A stretch of 8,846 bases of DNA from Gemmatimonadales bacterium. Its GTDB lineage: Bacteria; Gemmatimonadota; Gemmatimonadetes; Gemmatimonadales; GWC2-71-9. Shown in pieces: positions 1-5,218 of the stretch. Numbering within the stretch: the first letter of the stretch is position 1; every line of letters starts with the position of its first letter. The position numbers and the translations under genes were made by a program. Below the pieces are notes generated by a model. That model had not been told where the DNA came from and made no database searches. It saw nothing but the letters and a program-made list of their open reading frames with translations. Location: contig JAUVTI010000077.1 in NCBI GenBank assembly GCA_030601605.1, forward strand, positions 1-8,846, given 5' to 3'.

Positions 1-675
1 CTTCATGGCCGTGTCGAGCGTGACGCGGTCACGAATCTCACCGATCAGGATCACGTCGGGGTCCTGCCGCAGCACGTGCCGCAGGGCCGCCTCGAACGAG
101 AGGGTGTCGCTGCCCACCTCACGCTGCGAGATGTTGGCCTCGCCGTCGCGGTGCAGGAACTCGATCGGATCCTCGATCGTGATGATGTTGCACTTGCGGT
201 ACTGGTTCACGTGGCCGATCATCGCCGCCAGGCAGGTGGACTTCCCCGACCCCGTCACTCCCGTCACGAGCACCAGGCCGCGTGGCTTCAGCGCCACTTT
301 CTCCAAAACCGGCGGCAGGTTCAGCTCGCGGACCGTCTTCACCTCGTAGGGAATCGCCCGGAACACGAACGCCAGCGTGCCGCGCTGCTGGAACACGTTG
401 GTACGGAAGCGGCCCACGCCCGGCACGCCGATCGCGAAGTCCGCCTCCTTGTGCTCGGCGAACTCCTTGACTTGGCGCGGGGTCATGATCTGCTCGGCAA
501 GCGACTTCAGCTCATCGGGCTTGAGCAGCGCCTGATTGAGCTGCGCCAGCTCTCCCGCCACGCGGATCGTCGGCGGCCGCCCCACCTTGAGATGCAGGTC
601 CGAGCCGTTGTGCTGGACCATCTCGGTGATGGCCGCCTTGAAGTTGAACGGAGGAACGTTCGGAGACTCAGCCAT
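1..675 (-). CDS. pilT: Type IV pilus retraction ATPase PilT (C-terminus outside window)
   Basis: This encodes the N-terminal 225 residues of a PilT-family hexameric ATPase, which disassembles type IV pili at the inner-membrane base for twitching motility. The reading frame is open to base 1, so roughly the last third of a usual ~350-residue protein is missing. The PAS-like N-terminal domain carries the family sequence GSDLHLKVGRPPTIRV (residues 24-39). The RecA-like domain shows Walker A GVTGSGKST (139-147), the Asp box IITIEDPIEFLH (164-175) and the Walker B region LRQDPDVILIGEIRD (202-216). The ATG at 675 has a good ribosome site, AGGGTGG, at 688-682, six bases upstream. Its first 8 bp overlap the end of accB (ATGGCTGA), which suggests translational coupling. 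The Walker B and Asp box sequences fit PilT better than the assembly ATPase PilB. PilU is the main alternative and cannot be excluded without the C-terminus. Confidence 0.95.
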   Translation of the reverse strand, partial: MAESPNVPPFNFKAAITEMVQHNGSDLHLKVGRPPTIRVAGELAQLNQALLKPDELKSLAEQIMTPRQVKEFAEHKEADFAIGVPGVGRFRTNVFQQRGTLAFVFRAIPYEVKTVRELNLPPVLEKVALKPRGLVLVTGVTGSGKSTCLAAMIGHVNQYRKCNIITIEDPIEFLHRDGEANISQREVGSDTLSFEAALRHVLRQDPDVILIGEIRDRVTLDTAMK

Positions 676-1174
676 TTGGATCCACCCTGAACAACACTTG
701 TCCGAATTCGACGGGCTGCGCGTCCTGAACCACGATCTCCTTGACGACTCCCGCCACCTCTGCGTCAATCGGGTTCATGATCTTCATCGCCTCGATGATG
801 CAGACCGTCTGTCCGACCTTCACGCGGTTGCCGACCGTCACGTACGGTTCGGCGCCCGGCTCCGGTTGGGCGTAGAATGTGCCGACCATCGGTGATTTTA
901 TGTCGGTCAGGTTGGGCTCAGCCGACCCTTCCCCCTTCCCCGTTCCCCCTTCCCCCCCCGCCTCGGGAAGCGGGATACGGGAAGCGGGAAGCGTTTCGGT
1001 AGGGGCGGGATTCCCGCTCGCCGATACGTGATACGTCGCCGGACCGGAGTTCGGAAACGCGTTCTTGGATACCCGAATCTTGGTGCCGAAGAGACTCTTG
1101 CGCACCTCGATTGCTCCCGCACCGGACTCGTTCAGGAGATCGAGCATCCTCTCGAGTAGTTTTAGGTCTTTCAT
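668..1174 (-). CDS. accB: Biotin carboxyl carrier protein of acetyl-CoA carboxylase (BCCP)
   Basis: This 168-residue protein carries the biotin that AccC carboxylates and AccA/AccD use to make malonyl-CoA, the first committed step of fatty-acid synthesis. The N-terminal helix (residues 1-17) and strand (21-36) match BCCP dimerisation segments. The biotinyl domain (about 90-165) contains SPMVGTFY (94-101) and the biotin-acceptor motif EAMKIMN, with Lys131 as the target. Residues 41-88 form a Pro/Ala/Gly/Glu linker. Most of it (about 47-83) is encoded by tandem heptamers, which is unusual and is described separately. The start codon overlaps the efp stop as ATGA (1171-1174) and the stop overlaps the pilT start. 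accC, which normally follows accB, is not the next gene. Identification is firm from the biotin motif and the efp-accB order. Confidence 0.96.
   Translation of the reverse strand: MKDLKLLERMLDLLNESGAGAIEVRKSLFGTKIRVSKNAFPNSGPATYHVSASGNPAPTETLPASRIPLPEAGGEGGTGKGEGSAEPNLTDIKSPMVGTFYAQPEPGAEPYVTVGNRVKVGQTVCIIEAMKIMNPIDAEVAGVVKEIVVQDAQPVEFGQVLFRVDPNG
926..959. repeat. Tandem heptamer CCCTTCC inside the accB linker
   Basis: Four head-to-tail heptamers are visible: CCCTTCC (926-932), CCCTTCC (933-939), the variant CCGTTCC (940-946) and CCCTTCC (947-953), followed by a run of C to 959. The array lies inside accB and encodes the Gly/Glu-rich end of its linker. Seven is not a multiple of three, so successive copies are read in different frames. 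This means the array was not shaped as a peptide repeat. Confidence 0.9.
965..992. repeat. Tandem heptamer GGGAAGC inside the accB linker
   Basis: Four heptamers in tandem: GGGAAGC (965-971), the variant GGGATAC (972-978), GGGAAGC (979-985) and GGGAAGC (986-992). They are nearly the reverse complement of the CCCTTCC array a few bases away. Pairing 927-954 with 965-992 gives 22 complementary positions of 28 around a 10-base loop. The two arrays together could therefore form an imperfect hairpin in DNA or in accB mRNA. Confidence 0.9.
1023..1036. repeat. Tandem heptamer GATACGT (two copies) inside the accB linker
   Basis: Two exact copies of GATACGT stand at 1023-1029 and 1030-1036, again with period 7. 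Between them and the GGGAAGC array lies the short inverted repeat GCGGGA-T-TCCCGC (1005-1017). With the two other arrays they make a composite element of about 110 bp (926-1036) built of different heptamers. Confidence 0.75.
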
Positions 1175-1731
1175 ACGCGCTCGAGGTACTTGTCTTCGCG
1201 CCGATCGACGCGAATCATTTGTCCCTGCTCGACGAACAGGGGAACCTGTACGACGGCGCCGGTCTCGAGCTTCGCGGGCTTGGTGCCTCCCTGCGCGGTG
1301 TCACCGCGGACACCGGGATCGGTCTCGGCCACCTCGAGCTCGATGAAGAACGGCAGCTCGATCGAGAGCATCCTGCCGTCGTGCAGCAGCCCGCTGCACT
1401 CCATCGTCTCCTTGAGATAGTTGAGCTGATCCTCGCCGATCACGTCACCGCTGACCGGGATGTCCTCGTACGACTCCATGTCCATGAAGTGGTACAGGTG
1501 CCCGTCGTGATACGAGTACTGAACGGGACGCCGCTCGAGCCGCACTTCATCGACACGCTCACCCGCGTTCCACGTGCGCTCTATGACCGCACCGGTCAAG
1601 ACGTTCTTGATCTTGCTCCGGACAAAGGCGCCGCCCTTGCCCGGTTTCACATGCTGGAAATAGACAATCTGGAACAGTTGGCCGTCAATCTTGAGGACCA
1701 TCCCGTTCCGGAAATTAGCCGTGCTAGCCAT
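1171..1731 (-). CDS. efp: Translation elongation factor P
   Basis: EF-P binds between the ribosomal P and E sites and relieves stalling at polyproline stretches. The 186-residue length and full-length similarity fit the family: KOW-like domain I (about 1-65), an OB domain II (about 66-128), and an OB domain III (about 130-186) containing TDPGVRGDT near 138-145 and ending in REDKYLERV. The conserved loop HVKPGKGGAF places Lys32 at the tip. This is the lysine type, a possible target of EpmA-like beta-lysylation, rather than the arginine type rhamnosylated by EarP. Which modification is used cannot be seen here. The ATG at 1731 lies 9 bp after the peptidase stop and has no obvious Shine-Dalgarno sequence, so reinitiation after the upstream gene is plausible. 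The stop overlaps accB by 4 bp. Confidence 0.97.
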   Translation of the reverse strand: MASTANFRNGMVLKIDGQLFQIVYFQHVKPGKGGAFVRSKIKNVLTGAVIERTWNAGERVDEVRLERRPVQYSYHDGHLYHFMDMESYEDIPVSGDVIGEDQLNYLKETMECSGLLHDGRMLSIELPFFIELEVAETDPGVRGDTAQGGTKPAKLETGAVVQVPLFVEQGQMIRVDRREDKYLERV

Positions 1732-1740
1732 TGACGTAAG

Positions 1741-2835
1741 CTACGCTATCTCTCTGAGTTGTGTCTCGCCATCGGTCAGAAGCTCCGCACCGGCGGCCGT
1801 TAGGCGCACATCGTCCTCGATGCGCACTCCTCCCCACCCGGGAACGTACACGCCCGGCTCCACTGTGACTACCGCGTCTTCGGGCAGCGGCTCCTCGTTG
1901 AGCCGGCTCACGCGTGGGGCCTCGTGAACCTCGAGACCGAGCCCGTGTCCCAGGGAGTGCCCGAACGCGTCACCGAACCCGCGCACCTCTATCATCGAGC
2001 GCGCCAGCGCATCTGCCTGCCGTCCGGTCATCCCGGCGCGCATTCCCTCGCGCGCCGCGAGTTGTGCCTCCCGCACCAGATCGTAGATCGCGCGCTGGCG
2101 CTCGTCCGCGCGCCCTCCCACGACCACCGTACGGGTGATGTCCGCGCAGTATCCGTCCACCTGGGCCCCGAAGTCAAGCACGACGAGGTCCCCGGCCGAG
2201 ATCTCCTTCTCCGTCGCCCCCGCGTGGGGGAGCGCGCCCTGGGGCCCGGAGGCCACGGTCGTGTGAAAGGGGTGCCATTCGCTTCCCCGTTGACGCAGCT
2301 CGTACTCGAGCCGAGCCGCCACCTCGATCTCTCTCTGCCCCGCGCGCACGGTCGCCAGGGTAGCATCCAGGGCCTCGTGGGCGAGCCGTGCGGCCTCGCG
2401 AATGGCGTCAACCTCCTCGGGTGACTTGCTCACCCGGAGGCCCTCCACGAGCTCCTTCACGGGCCGCAGCGTGGCCCTTCCGGAGACCTTCTCCAGCCGC
2501 TCCGACTCGGCCACGCTCACGGCGTGCGCCTCGAACCCGAGAGTTGCCACGCCGGCGTACTCGCCCAGCACGCTCTCGACCCGCTCCCACACGTTCGACT
2601 GCGCGATCTCGACGCGGGCCGCCTCGCCCAACTCGCTCGCCGCCTGCGCCTGGTAGCGGAAATCGGAGAAGAAGACCGTCTCCTCGCGCAGCACCAGCGC
2701 GACTCCCGCCGAGCCGCTGAAGCCCGTCAGATAGCGGACGTTGGGCAGGACCGTGACGATCAGCCCATCCAGCCCGTGTTCCGTCAGGAGGGCGAGCAGC
2801 CGGGTGCGGCGCTCGCCGCGCCGGTCAGGACTCAC
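1741..2835 (-). CDS. M24B family Xaa-Pro peptidase (aminopeptidase P / prolidase type)
   Basis: This is a 364-residue dimetal peptidase expected to cleave bonds involving proline in the cytoplasm. The N-terminal creatinase-like domain includes LPNVRYLTGFSGS (30-42). The C-terminal pita-bread domain carries the five metal ligands: Asp221 in VLDFGA, Asp232 in CADITRT, His297 in GHSLGHGLG, Glu326 in TVEPG and Glu340 in GVRIED. His191, His204, His293 and His304 lie at the usual substrate and catalytic positions. The length and the setting next to efp match the short YqhT/PapA-type enzymes rather than the longer PepP of enterobacteria. Dipeptidase or aminopeptidase specificity cannot be told from sequence. 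The start is GTG at 2835, inside the last codons of aroQ (11-bp overlap), with a GGAG nearby. No later start would keep the first helix. Confidence 0.93.
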   Translation of the reverse strand: MSPDRRGERRTRLLALLTEHGLDGLIVTVLPNVRYLTGFSGSAGVALVLREETVFFSDFRYQAQAASELGEAARVEIAQSNVWERVESVLGEYAGVATLGFEAHAVSVAESERLEKVSGRATLRPVKELVEGLRVSKSPEEVDAIREAARLAHEALDATLATVRAGQREIEVAARLEYELRQRGSEWHPFHTTVASGPQGALPHAGATEKEISAGDLVVLDFGAQVDGYCADITRTVVVGGRADERQRAIYDLVREAQLAAREGMRAGMTGRQADALARSMIEVRGFGDAFGHSLGHGLGLEVHEAPRVSRLNEEPLPEDAVVTVEPGVYVPGWGGVRIEDDVRLTAAGAELLTDGETQLREIA

Positions 2836-3268
2836 TCCGCTCCACGTGCTGCACGAGTGCTTCCAGCGCCCACACGTAACCCCGGGGGCCGAACCCGGCC
2901 ACGATCCCCACCGCGAGGTCGGCGAGCAGCGAGTGCCGCCGCTGCTCCTCGCGCGCGAAGATGTTGCTGAGGTGGACTTCCACGAAGGGCACGCGCACGG
3001 CCAGGAACGCGTCCCTGATCGCGAGCGACGTGTGCGTGAATGCGGCAGCGTTCACGACCGCTCCGTCCGCCGTGGCGGGCAGCGACTGCACCAGGTCCAC
3101 GAACTCACCTTCGTGGTTCGTCTGGCGCCACTCGATCTCCACACCCAGCTCCACGGCCCGCTCGCGCACCGTGCGCTCCAGATCCTCGAGCCGCTCAGTG
3201 CCGTACAGCTCGGGTTCGCGCGATCCTAGGAGATTGAGGTTGGGACCGTTGAGGACTGCGACGCGCAC
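2825..3268 (-). CDS. aroQ: Type II 3-dehydroquinate dehydratase
   Basis: This dodecameric-type cytoplasmic enzyme dehydrates 3-dehydroquinate to 3-dehydroshikimate, step three of the shikimate pathway. The 147-residue length is typical. Family motifs are NGPNLNLLG (7-15), Arg17 and the catalytic Tyr22 in ELYG, QTNHEGEFVD (49-58), Asn73 and His79 in NAAAFTHTS, His99 in EVHLSNI, Arg110, and GFGPRGY near the end. The usual Pro after Asn73 is Ala, while the catalytic residues are all kept. The start is GTG at 3268, immediately after the TAA of the upstream TPR gene with no spacer. It is accepted because RVAVLNGPN is the standard N-terminus. A strong ribosome site is not seen, so translation probably depends on coupling. 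Confidence 0.96.
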   Translation of the reverse strand: MRVAVLNGPNLNLLGSREPELYGTERLEDLERTVRERAVELGVEIEWRQTNHEGEFVDLVQSLPATADGAVVNAAAFTHTSLAIRDAFLAVRVPFVEVHLSNIFAREEQRRHSLLADLAVGIVAGFGPRGYVWALEALVQHVERSES

Positions 3269-5074
3269 TTACGTATTCAGGCTCTTGAGCCAGCCGCGGA
3301 ACTCGTCGTCCGTGTCGTCCTCTTCGCGCCGGCGCGTCGTGGGCTCGGCGCCCTCCGCGGGGGGCGCCTCCGTGCCGCCGAAGAACTCGTCGAAACCCGG
3401 TTGGGCCGCCGGTTCATCGGCCACCGGCGCAGCCGGCGCTTCGGTGGGAGCAGGCGCCTCGGTGGGGGCAAGCGCCGCGATGGGGGCGGCTGGCTCCACG
3501 CCGAGGATCTCGGCGAACATCGCGCGGACCGAGACGCCGCCGGTGTGCGCCGCGGAGAATTGAGCCTCCCGTGGCGGCGCGGCGGGCGCTTTCGGCGCCG
3601 TCGCCTTCTCCTTCATCGCGGCCAGTCTGGACTGAAGCTGGGCGTCTCCCGGCCGCGCGGCCAGCAGCTGCTCGTAGATGCCCTGCGCCTCCACGAACAG
3701 CCCCTGCTGTGCGTAGAGCTCGGCCATTGTCTCGGTGACGACCGGCTCCGGCTCGGCAGCCGGCTCGGGCTCGGGTTCCGGCTCGGGTTCCGGCTCGGGT
3801 TCCGGCTCGGGGAGGATTAGCGCAAGCGCCTCTTCGGCCGCGGGCTCCTCAGGTGGGGCGGCAGCTTCGGCGACGGGGGCTTCGGCCGCGGCGGGGGCCG
3901 CCGGAGTCTCCTCCACGAACTCGGGCTCGGCCAGCATCTCTGGGAGCGCCTCGACCTCCGCCGCCACGGTGGGCTCCAGCCCCTCTACCGGCTCGGTCCC
4001 CTCTTCGCCCTCTGCAGGTGACTCCTCGAAGCCCTCCACCGGCGCGGTCTCGCGCTCCTCGACACCCACCTGGGGGATCTCCGCGTCCTCGATGCCCGGC
4101 AGCAAATGGGCAGGCGCGTCCAGGCTGTTCTCGTGGGCGTGCGGCGCCTCCTCGATGTCCGCGCTCGAGATCTGGTGGGAGGTGCGCTCACCGGCGTCCC
4201 AGGCCAGCTCATCGTCGAAGGAGTCTATCTCGAGCCCATCCAGGGCCACGTGCGTGTCCCCGGCCGGTGTCTCCTCGGTCTCCTTGGTCTCCTCCTGGTC
4301 GTCCGCCGCCCCCGCGGGCGTCACGTGCTTCTCCGAGGTGACCAGGCCCTCCACGGCTCCCTCCGGGACCTCGCCCGCCACTTCCTGGACATCCTCGCTC
4401 AACCGGGGCTGCCCGAACGCCACGTCGATGTCGAACTCCGAGGGCTCCTTGGGCTCCATCTCGAGCGTGACCTCCTCGAGGACCGCCTCGGCCGGCTCCG
4501 CCGCCGCTTCCTCGGCCGCGGGCTCGGCCACCTGCTCCACCTCGTCCGAGTCGCGCTTGATCTGGCCCGCTATGGCCATTGGGTCGAACGGCCCGGACGG
4601 CTGCAGCGGGGCGATCTCCCCCGCGGCCGGCACCGCGCCGGGAGCAGCTTCCGGCGCCGCTTCCGGCTCGGCGCCCCCGCCGCGCAGAGCGGCGAGCGCC
4701 TCGTGCGCCTCCTCGTTCATCGGGTCCACGTCGAGCAACTGCTCGAGCCAGTGCTCGGCTCCCGCCGGATCACCCCTCTTCTGTGCGATCTCGGCCAGCG
4801 CCTTGATGGCGATGATGTTCTCCGGGTCCAGGCCGAGCACTCGCTCGAACGCTGTTGCCGCCTCGTCCAGGGACTCCTTGTCGAGCAGGCAGCGCCCCAG
4901 CACGATGTGTCCGCTCGTGTAGTTCGGCCGCTTCTCGATCCACGCCTTGAGGAGGTCCAGCGCCATGTCGAGCTCGCCGGCCTTGCGGTACGCGTCTGCG
5001 AGCGCCGCAAACCACTGTTGGGGCTTCTCGCCGAAGCGTTGCTCGAGCTTCTCTATTTCGCTCTGATATGCCAT
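3269..5074 (-). CDS. Acidic TPR protein with long Pro/Glu/Ala-rich linker, first gene of the operon
   Basis: This predicted soluble 601-residue protein has no signal peptide or membrane segment. About three tetratricopeptide repeats occupy residues 20-51, 54-84 and 88-118 (for example HIVLGRCLLDKESLDEAATA). A long low-complexity Glu/Ala/Pro segment with Ser/Thr patches follows from about 134 to 440, ending in a Glu-Pro tract. One more TPR-like hairpin lies at about 446-490 (MAELYAQQGLFVEAQGIYEQ). Another disordered stretch follows, and the C-terminus is short and probably structured: DDEFRGWLKSLNT. TPRs imply protein binding, but the partner is unknown. The terminal pilT in the operon allows, without showing, a link to motility. 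The ATG at 5074 is preferred to a TTG at 5140 that lies inside the likely -35 box. Only a weak ribosome site is seen upstream. Confidence 0.85.
   Translation of the reverse strand: MAYQSEIEKLEQRFGEKPQQWFAALADAYRKAGELDMALDLLKAWIEKRPNYTSGHIVLGRCLLDKESLDEAATAFERVLGLDPENIIAIKALAEIAQKRGDPAGAEHWLEQLLDVDPMNEEAHEALAALRGGGAEPEAAPEAAPGAVPAAGEIAPLQPSGPFDPMAIAGQIKRDSDEVEQVAEPAAEEAAAEPAEAVLEEVTLEMEPKEPSEFDIDVAFGQPRLSEDVQEVAGEVPEGAVEGLVTSEKHVTPAGAADDQEETKETEETPAGDTHVALDGLEIDSFDDELAWDAGERTSHQISSADIEEAPHAHENSLDAPAHLLPGIEDAEIPQVGVEERETAPVEGFEESPAEGEEGTEPVEGLEPTVAAEVEALPEMLAEPEFVEETPAAPAAAEAPVAEAAAPPEEPAAEEALALILPEPEPEPEPEPEPEPEPAAEPEPVVTETMAELYAQQGLFVEAQGIYEQLLAARPGDAQLQSRLAAMKEKATAPKAPAAPPREAQFSAAHTGGVSVRAMFAEILGVEPAAPIAALAPTEAPAPTEAPAAPVADEPAAQPGFDEFFGGTEAPPAEGAEPTTRRREEDDTDDEFRGWLKSLNT
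3768..3811. repeat. 12-bp tandem repeat GGCTCGGGTTCC encoding Pro-Glu
   Basis: Three exact copies of GGCTCGGGTTCC (plus-strand reading: 3768-3779, 3780-3791, 3792-3803) and a fourth partial copy (3804-3811) lie in the TPR gene. Each copy encodes two Glu-Pro pairs on the minus strand. The exact DNA identity, beyond what the peptide requires, suggests recent expansion by slippage. Gain or loss of a copy would stay in frame and change the linker by four residues. Confidence 0.95.
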
Positions 5075-5112
5075 GGGCGTGGCGCAGAAGGGGAGTGTGT
5101 AGCCTCGCCCCG

Positions 5113-5140
5113 AAACTACTGCACTTTGACCACCTGTCAA
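5113..5140 (-). promoter_or_regulatory. Candidate sigma70-type promoter of the TPR-aroQ-efp-accB-pilT operon
   Basis: Read on the minus strand, a perfect -35 hexamer TTGACA (5140-5135) is followed after 16 bp by TAGTTT (5118-5113), a weak -10 with three of six consensus bases. Transcription would start near 5105, about 30 bases before the ATG at 5074. The position upstream of a six-gene array with no other gap supports it. The -10 is the weak point. Confidence 0.5.
5126..5140. promoter_or_regulatory. Inverted repeat TTGAC-N5-GTCAA, possible operator
   Basis: A perfect 5-bp inverted repeat separated by CACCT lies in the divergent promoter region. One arm contributes the -35 box of the minus-strand promoter, and the repeat sits 12 bp upstream of the plus-strand -35. 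Such a place would let a dimeric regulator affect both transcripts. Because the arms are short and one is simply a -35 box, chance is a real alternative. Confidence 0.3.
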
Positions 5141-5151
5141 CCTGACGCGCC

Positions 5152-5180
5152 TTGAGATTCCGCCTTGTCACACTTAGACT
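5152..5180 (+). promoter_or_regulatory. Candidate sigma70-type promoter of the PpiD-like gene
   Basis: TTGAGA (5152-5157, five of six -35 consensus bases) and TAGACT (5175-5180, four of six -10 bases) are separated by exactly 17 bp. A start near 5187 would leave a leader of about 30 bases before the ATG at 5219. Spacing and position support the call. Sigma factor preferences of this organism are not known. Confidence 0.5.
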
Positions 5181-5205
5181 TAGCGGCTCTCAGGACCGCT
5201 CGAGT

Positions 5206-5210
5206 AGGAG
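5206..5210 (+). promoter_or_regulatory. Ribosome binding site AGGAG fixing the PpiD-like start
   Basis: AGGAG lies 8 bases before the ATG at 5219 (followed in frame by a second ATG at 5222). It is the clearest Shine-Dalgarno sequence in the window. It decides the start against a TTG at 5165, which lies upstream of the candidate -10 box and has no ribosome site. Confidence 0.85.
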
Positions 5211-5218
5211 TTGGACAA

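Noticed and set aside
926..1036. CRISPR array
   Set aside because: The repeats are 7 bp in direct tandem with no spacers and lie inside a coding gene.
3735..4922. 395-codon plus-strand open frame rich in Ser, Ala and Gly
   Set aside because: It is the antisense of the Glu/Ala/Pro-rich linker of the TPR gene. Its composition is only what GC-rich complement codons produce, and it has no domain and no ribosome site.
3269..5074. FimV-type pilus assembly hub protein
   Set aside because: The acidic composition and C-terminal TPR resemble FimV superficially, but there is no LysM domain, no signal peptide and no membrane helix.
5075..5140. 22-residue N-terminal extension of the TPR protein starting at TTG 5140
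   Set aside because: The TTG is part of the best -35 box for the operon, the extension has no TPR or signal features, and AYQSEIEKLEQRFGEKP after the ATG at 5074 looks like a natural start.
4106..5155. 349-codon plus-strand open frame opposite the TPR gene
   Set aside because: It is another antisense shadow. It runs through the minus-strand promoter region and has the Arg/Leu/His-rich composition typical of shadows.
5165..5218. 18-residue N-terminal extension of the PpiD-like protein from TTG 5165
   Set aside because: AGGAG sits 8 bases before the ATG at 5219, and the extension overlaps the candidate promoter.
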